A stretch of DNA of 11,362 bases. Origin: Glomus cerebriforme (lineage: Eukaryota > Glomeromycota > Glomeromycetes > Glomerales > Glomeraceae). Numbering within the stretch: the stretch's first letter is position 1; every line of letters begins with the position of its first letter. A program made the position numbers and the translations under genes. The stretch is from NCBI GenBank assembly GCA_003550305.1, contig QKYT01000701.1:1-11362 (forward strand), given 5' to 3'. A model generated the notes under the pieces. That model ran no database searches, was not told the origin of the DNA, and saw nothing but the letters and a program-made list of their open reading frames with translations. Of this stretch, positions 8,471 through 11,362 are shown in pieces.

Positions 8471-8510
8471 ATAAAATAAAAAAAAAAAATTTTTTTTATT
8501 TTATTTTTTT
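8471..8510. repeat. Long A/T palindrome
   Basis: TAAAATAAAAAAAA (8472-8485) pairs with TTTTTTTTATTTTA (8490-8503) around four A residues, and the T run continues to about 8513. It could extrude as a cruciform. It sits exactly between the GATCTGA cluster and the T-rich tandem repeat, so it may mark an insertion or recombination junction. Confidence 0.6.
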
Positions 8511-8868
8511 TTTAGAGATGAAACCTTCTGAATAAACTAAAGGTAAATTCATTCTTTTTTTACTTTATTTTTTTTAGAAAAAGTAATTAACATTTTCTTT
8601 TCTCTTTTTTTTAGAAAACTGAATAAATGGACAAAGTTGAATAAACAGAACTTGAACAAATGAACTAAAAGATTAGTTTATTTATTTCTTTCATTTTTTT
8701 ACTTTCAGAAAATGTAATTAATGTCACCCTTTTCTTTTTTTTTAGAAAACTGGATGAATGGATGAAACTGAATGACTGGGATCTTGAACAAATATAAGTT
8801 CATTCTTTTTTTACTTTATTAATTATTAGAAAAGTAATTAATGTTCCCTTTCTCTTTTTTAGAAAACC
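8511..8868. repeat. T-rich tandem repeat, about three units of 110-140 bp
   Basis: Each unit reads roughly TTTTTTACTTTatt, a TTAGAAAA(a)GTAATTAA segment, a second T/C-rich run ending TTTTTTTTAG, then AAAACTGaATgAATGGA and a GAACaAATgaA segment. Copies begin near 8551, 8692 and 8802; a partial tail lies at 8511-8550 and the last copy stops at about 8868. Every unit has two pyrimidine-run-plus-TAG or CAG stretches that look like splice acceptors. No coding frame crosses the units. Confidence 0.65.
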
Positions 8869-8869
8869 A

Positions 8870-9012
8870 TCAGCAAATTTTTTAGTCTGCAGATCTGCGC
8901 TGATCTGCAATATGATAATCCTATACAGATCTTTGGACATACCATCAAACTTCAAAAAAAAAATTTTATGATTTCTGCGCAGATTATTTAAGTATTAAAA
9001 ATCTGTGCAGAA
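8870..9012. repeat. CTGCGCAGA/GATCTGC-rich patch
   Basis: TCTGCAGATCTGCGCTGATC at 8886-8905 is a stack of overlapping CTGC/GATC words. TCTGCGCAGA at 8974-8983 is a perfect 10-bp palindrome, and ATCTGTGCAGAATTT follows at 9001-9015. The ends (GCAAATTTTTTAGTCTGCAG and the reverse of ATCTGTGCAGAATTTTACAA) are only loosely inverted. Such patches are typical of MITE-like elements; no complete terminal repeat is proven here. Confidence 0.45.
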
Positions 9013-9290
9013 TTTTACAAAGCAAATCTTCGAAATAACTTCATTTGTAAATTTTTACTATATTTCTGTTTATTATTATTATACATTTACTTTTCAGTTG
9101 TATAATNTAATTTATGCTTTATTAATTTTATTAATTACNGTCAAATATATTTACAAATTAAAAACTAATTTACTTATTATTAAATACAAAAAAAAACTAA
9201 GTTCCTATTCTTTACATGTTGTTAATGGTTTGGANATAGTTCCAGTTGGTTTGATTCCAATGAACAACTAAGATATTTTCATTAAAATCC
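9013..9290. other. A+T-rich stretch with three ambiguous bases
   Basis: An 88-codon frame (9005-9271) crosses three N positions (9107, 9139, 9234) and is rich in Ile, Tyr, Leu and Lys, as expected of chance A+T-rich DNA. I do not accept it as a gene. Nothing else is visible before the hairpin array starts. Confidence 0.5.
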
Positions 9291-10290
9291 CATATACTCA
9301 TGTCCGGAAGAATTTACAAAAAAAAAGAAATAATAAACATTAGTTATTAACGTTCGTTAAAAAAGAAATTAAAAAAAAATTTGAAAGATTTATATCATTG
9401 AAATCCTATAACCCACCCGGAGAACCTACAAAAAAAAATAATGAAATGTTAGTAACATTTCGTTAAAAACAAAAAAAAAATAAAAAATTTTTCAAAGGTA
9501 TTATATACCTTCAATTTGTAATATCACGTGCGGAATCTACAAAAGAAAAGTGAAGCATTAATTGATGTTTCGTTAAAAAAAGAAACAAATCTTTGAGGGT
9601 ACTATTTATTTTTGAAAAAGCTGTGAAGAATACCAGAAACTAAAAAAGAAACTAATGAAATGTTAGTAAAAAGTTTCACTAAGAAAAATAAAAAAAAAAT
9701 ATATTTTTTTCGAAGCTAACCTTTGAAATCCATAATACCAATGCCCAGAAACCTATAAAGAAAAAAATCAAAATGTTAATTTAACATTTCATTGAAAAAA
9801 TAATAAAAAAATATTTTTGAAGGTATTTATTTACCTTCGAAGTTCCCTTAACTCATGTCAGAAGAAATCTATAAAAAAAGAAAATGAACGTTAGTTATTA
9901 ATATTTTGTTAAATACAATAAAAGAAAGTTTCGAAGCTTACCTTTGAAATTCTATATACCCATATTGCAGGACCTAAAAAAGAATATCAAAATCCTGAAT
10001 TATTCAATTTTGGAATCTACAAAACAAAAATAAATGAAATATTAGAAACAATCATTAAAAAACCTTTAAAAATGAAGGTAAATTTACCTTCGAAATTCTG
10101 GGAACCCACCTTACAAAAAAAATGGAATGTTAGTTATTAACATTTCATTAAAAAAAACAATAATAAAATTTGAAGGTATACCTTTGAAGTACTGCCTGGA
10201 AGAACCTATAAATGAAAAGGAAAGAAACGTTGATTAAACGTTTCATTAAAAAAACAAAGTAGATAACAAACCTTCGATTTCAAAGTCCAA
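9291..10290. repeat. Hairpin array, part A: units with two alternating hairpins
   Basis: Units of about 85-150 bp share the order: CCTTTGAAATCC(t/c)ATA-like segment, GGAAGAACCTACAAAAAA, first hairpin, CATTAAAAAA, A-rich run, second hairpin. First hairpins include GAAATGTT-AGT-AACATTTC (9443-9461), AAATGTTAA-T-TTAACATTT (9771-9789), AATGTTA-GTTAT-TAACATT (10126-10144) and GAAACGTT-GATTA-AACGTTTC (10224-10244). Weaker copies lie near 9336, 9554, 9657, 9888 and 10036. Second hairpins include AAGGTA-TTATA-TACCTT (9495-9511), TTTGAAGGTA with TACCTTCGAA (9816-9841), the 18-bp palindrome at 10074-10091 (GAAGGTAAATTTACCTTC) and AAGGTATACCTT (10173-10184). Units are divergent, implying age. No gene is present. 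Confidence 0.8.
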
Positions 10291-11362
10291 GAAGTCAAAT
10301 CTGAGGCTGAAGTCCTACAAAAAAGAAAGAAATGTTACGTTAGTAATGTTTCTTTAATAAAAAAAATTATATCTCTCCTGATACAAACCTTTGAAGTCCA
10401 GGTCGAATCTGAAGCTGAAGTTCTACAAAAAAGAAAGAAACATTACGTTAGTAATGTTTCTTTAATAAAAAAAAATCTATATCTCCCAATACAAATATTC
10501 AAAGTCCAGGTCAAATCTGAAGCTGAAGTCCTACAAAAAAAGAAAGAAATGTTACATTAGTAACATTTTTTTAATAAAAAAAAACCTATATCTATCTCTC
10601 CCAATACAAACCTTCGAAGTTCAGGTCAAATTCGAAGCTGAAGTCCTACAAAAAAGAAAGAAACATTACATTAGTAATGTTTCTTTAATAAAAAAAACCT
10701 ATATCTATCTCCCCCAATATAAACCTTTGAAGTCCAGGTCAAATCCTGAAGCTGAAGTCCTAATCTTTGAAGTCCAAGTCAAATCTGAACCTATAAGAAA
10801 AAAAGAACATTACATTAGTAATGTTTCTTTTAATACCTCTTCCCCTTCACTACTAACCTATTTCAAAGTCTCATACCTGAAGACCCGAACCTACAAAAGA
10901 AAGAACGTTAGTAAACATTCATTTAATACCCCTTTCTTCACTACAAACCTATTTCAAAATCTCATACCCGAAGACCTGAACTTACAAAAAAAGAAAGTTA
11001 CATTAGTAACGTTTCTTTTAATACCCCTCCCCTTCACTACAAATCTATTTTGAAGTCTCATATCCAAAGACCCAAACCTACAAAAGAAAGAATGTTAGCT
11101 AACATTCATTAAATTAAAAAAAAAACAGAAAAAAAACAGAATTTCAAAGAATTACCTTTGAAAGAAAATCCTTCGGCTTTCTAAACCTAAAAAATAAAAA
11201 AGAACGTTAGTAAACGTTCATTTAATAAAAAAAAAATAAATTTTTGAAGTTATTACCTCAAAATGGGGAGTTCAGAATTTACATTTCGACTTTCAACCCT
11301 AAAAAAATAAAAAGAACGTTAGTAAACGTTCATAAATAAATAAAAATAAAAAAAATAATTTC
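10291..11362. repeat. Hairpin array, part B: more homogeneous units, continues past right edge
   Basis: Units of about 90-146 bp carry GAAGTCCAGGTCAAATCTGA, then GCTGAAGTCCTACAAAAAAG, the hairpin, TTTAATAAAAAAA, and a C/T-rich ATATCTCCCAATACAAACC segment. The best hairpins have 13-bp stems, AAAGAAACATTAC with GTAATGTTTCTTT, over GTTA or ATTA loops (10434-10463, 10657-10686). Others lie at 10324-10353 (mismatched), 10543-10572, 10806-10825, 10903-10920 and 10990-11018. At 11090-11107 there is a perfect 18-bp palindrome. GAACGTT-AGTA-AACGTTC lies at 11202-11219 and 11314-11331. The second GAAGGTA hairpin of part A is missing. From about 10840 the spacer changes to CCCCTTCACTACAAACCTATTT and CTCATACCTGAAGACC. 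A 108-codon frame through these units is a by-product of the repeats. The array runs to the window end. Confidence 0.85.

Noticed and set aside
9005..9271. 88-codon plus-strand open frame
   Set aside because: It crosses three ambiguous bases, has chance A+T-rich composition and has no recognisable motif.
10727..11053. 108-codon plus-strand open frame inside the hairpin array
   Set aside because: It is made of repeated units (FNTS/FTTNLF, LKTRTYKRKN/LNLQKKK) created by the tandem DNA, and no unit-length conservation at the protein level is evident.
9291..11362. CRISPR-like array
   Set aside because: The hairpin repeats are evenly spaced, but the spacers are themselves repeated rather than unique, the unit is diverged, and the surrounding genome is eukaryotic.

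Overview
The window is very A+T-rich eukaryotic DNA made almost entirely of decayed mobile elements and tandem repeats. I see no intact host gene, tRNA, rRNA or CRISPR array. Four things point to a repeat-rich fungal genome, most likely an arbuscular mycorrhizal fungus (Glomeromycotina, Rhizophagus-like): the extreme A+T content, a Polinton/Maverick-type family B DNA polymerase relic, a hAT (DUF659-like) transposase relic, and a MULE-type SWIM plus zinc-knuckle relic. This assignment is inference from protein resemblance, not a search result.

Layout. 1-3005 (minus) is a large protein-primed-type DNA polymerase B pseudogene, running off the left edge. It is broken by at least three frameshifts and several stops, yet its zinc finger, exonuclease motifs and palm motifs A, B and C are still readable. 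A small Cys-rich plus-strand gene (3209-3585, one frameshift) diverges from it across about 200 bp. 3600-4412 is a tandem repeat carrying about 17 copies of a gTTAGAcTTA-like motif. A two-copy repeat (4436-4596) with a compensated hairpin and a cluster of short hairpins (4611-4759) follow. A hAT relic lies at about 5180-5700 (plus). An unidentified, perhaps formerly intron-containing gene relic lies at 6185-6788 (minus). A MULE C-terminal relic lies at 7299-8280 (minus).

From 8285 to the right edge there is no gene: a GATCTGA fold-back cluster, a long A/T palindrome, a T-rich 110-140 bp tandem repeat, a CTGCGCAGA-rich patch, and then a 2-kb array of about 19 units of roughly 90-150 bp, each carrying a short hairpin. 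In that array the hairpin arms vary in sequence but mostly keep pairing.

The relics do not work together as a pathway. They look like independent insertions. The polymerase and the divergent Cys-rich gene may be two genes of one Polinton-like element. Many inactivating stops are of the kind made by C-to-T or G-to-A transitions (Gln or Arg to stop, Trp to TGA), which suggests cytosine deamination shaped this locus. Four ambiguous bases (4766, 9107, 9139, 9234) mark uncertain assembly.
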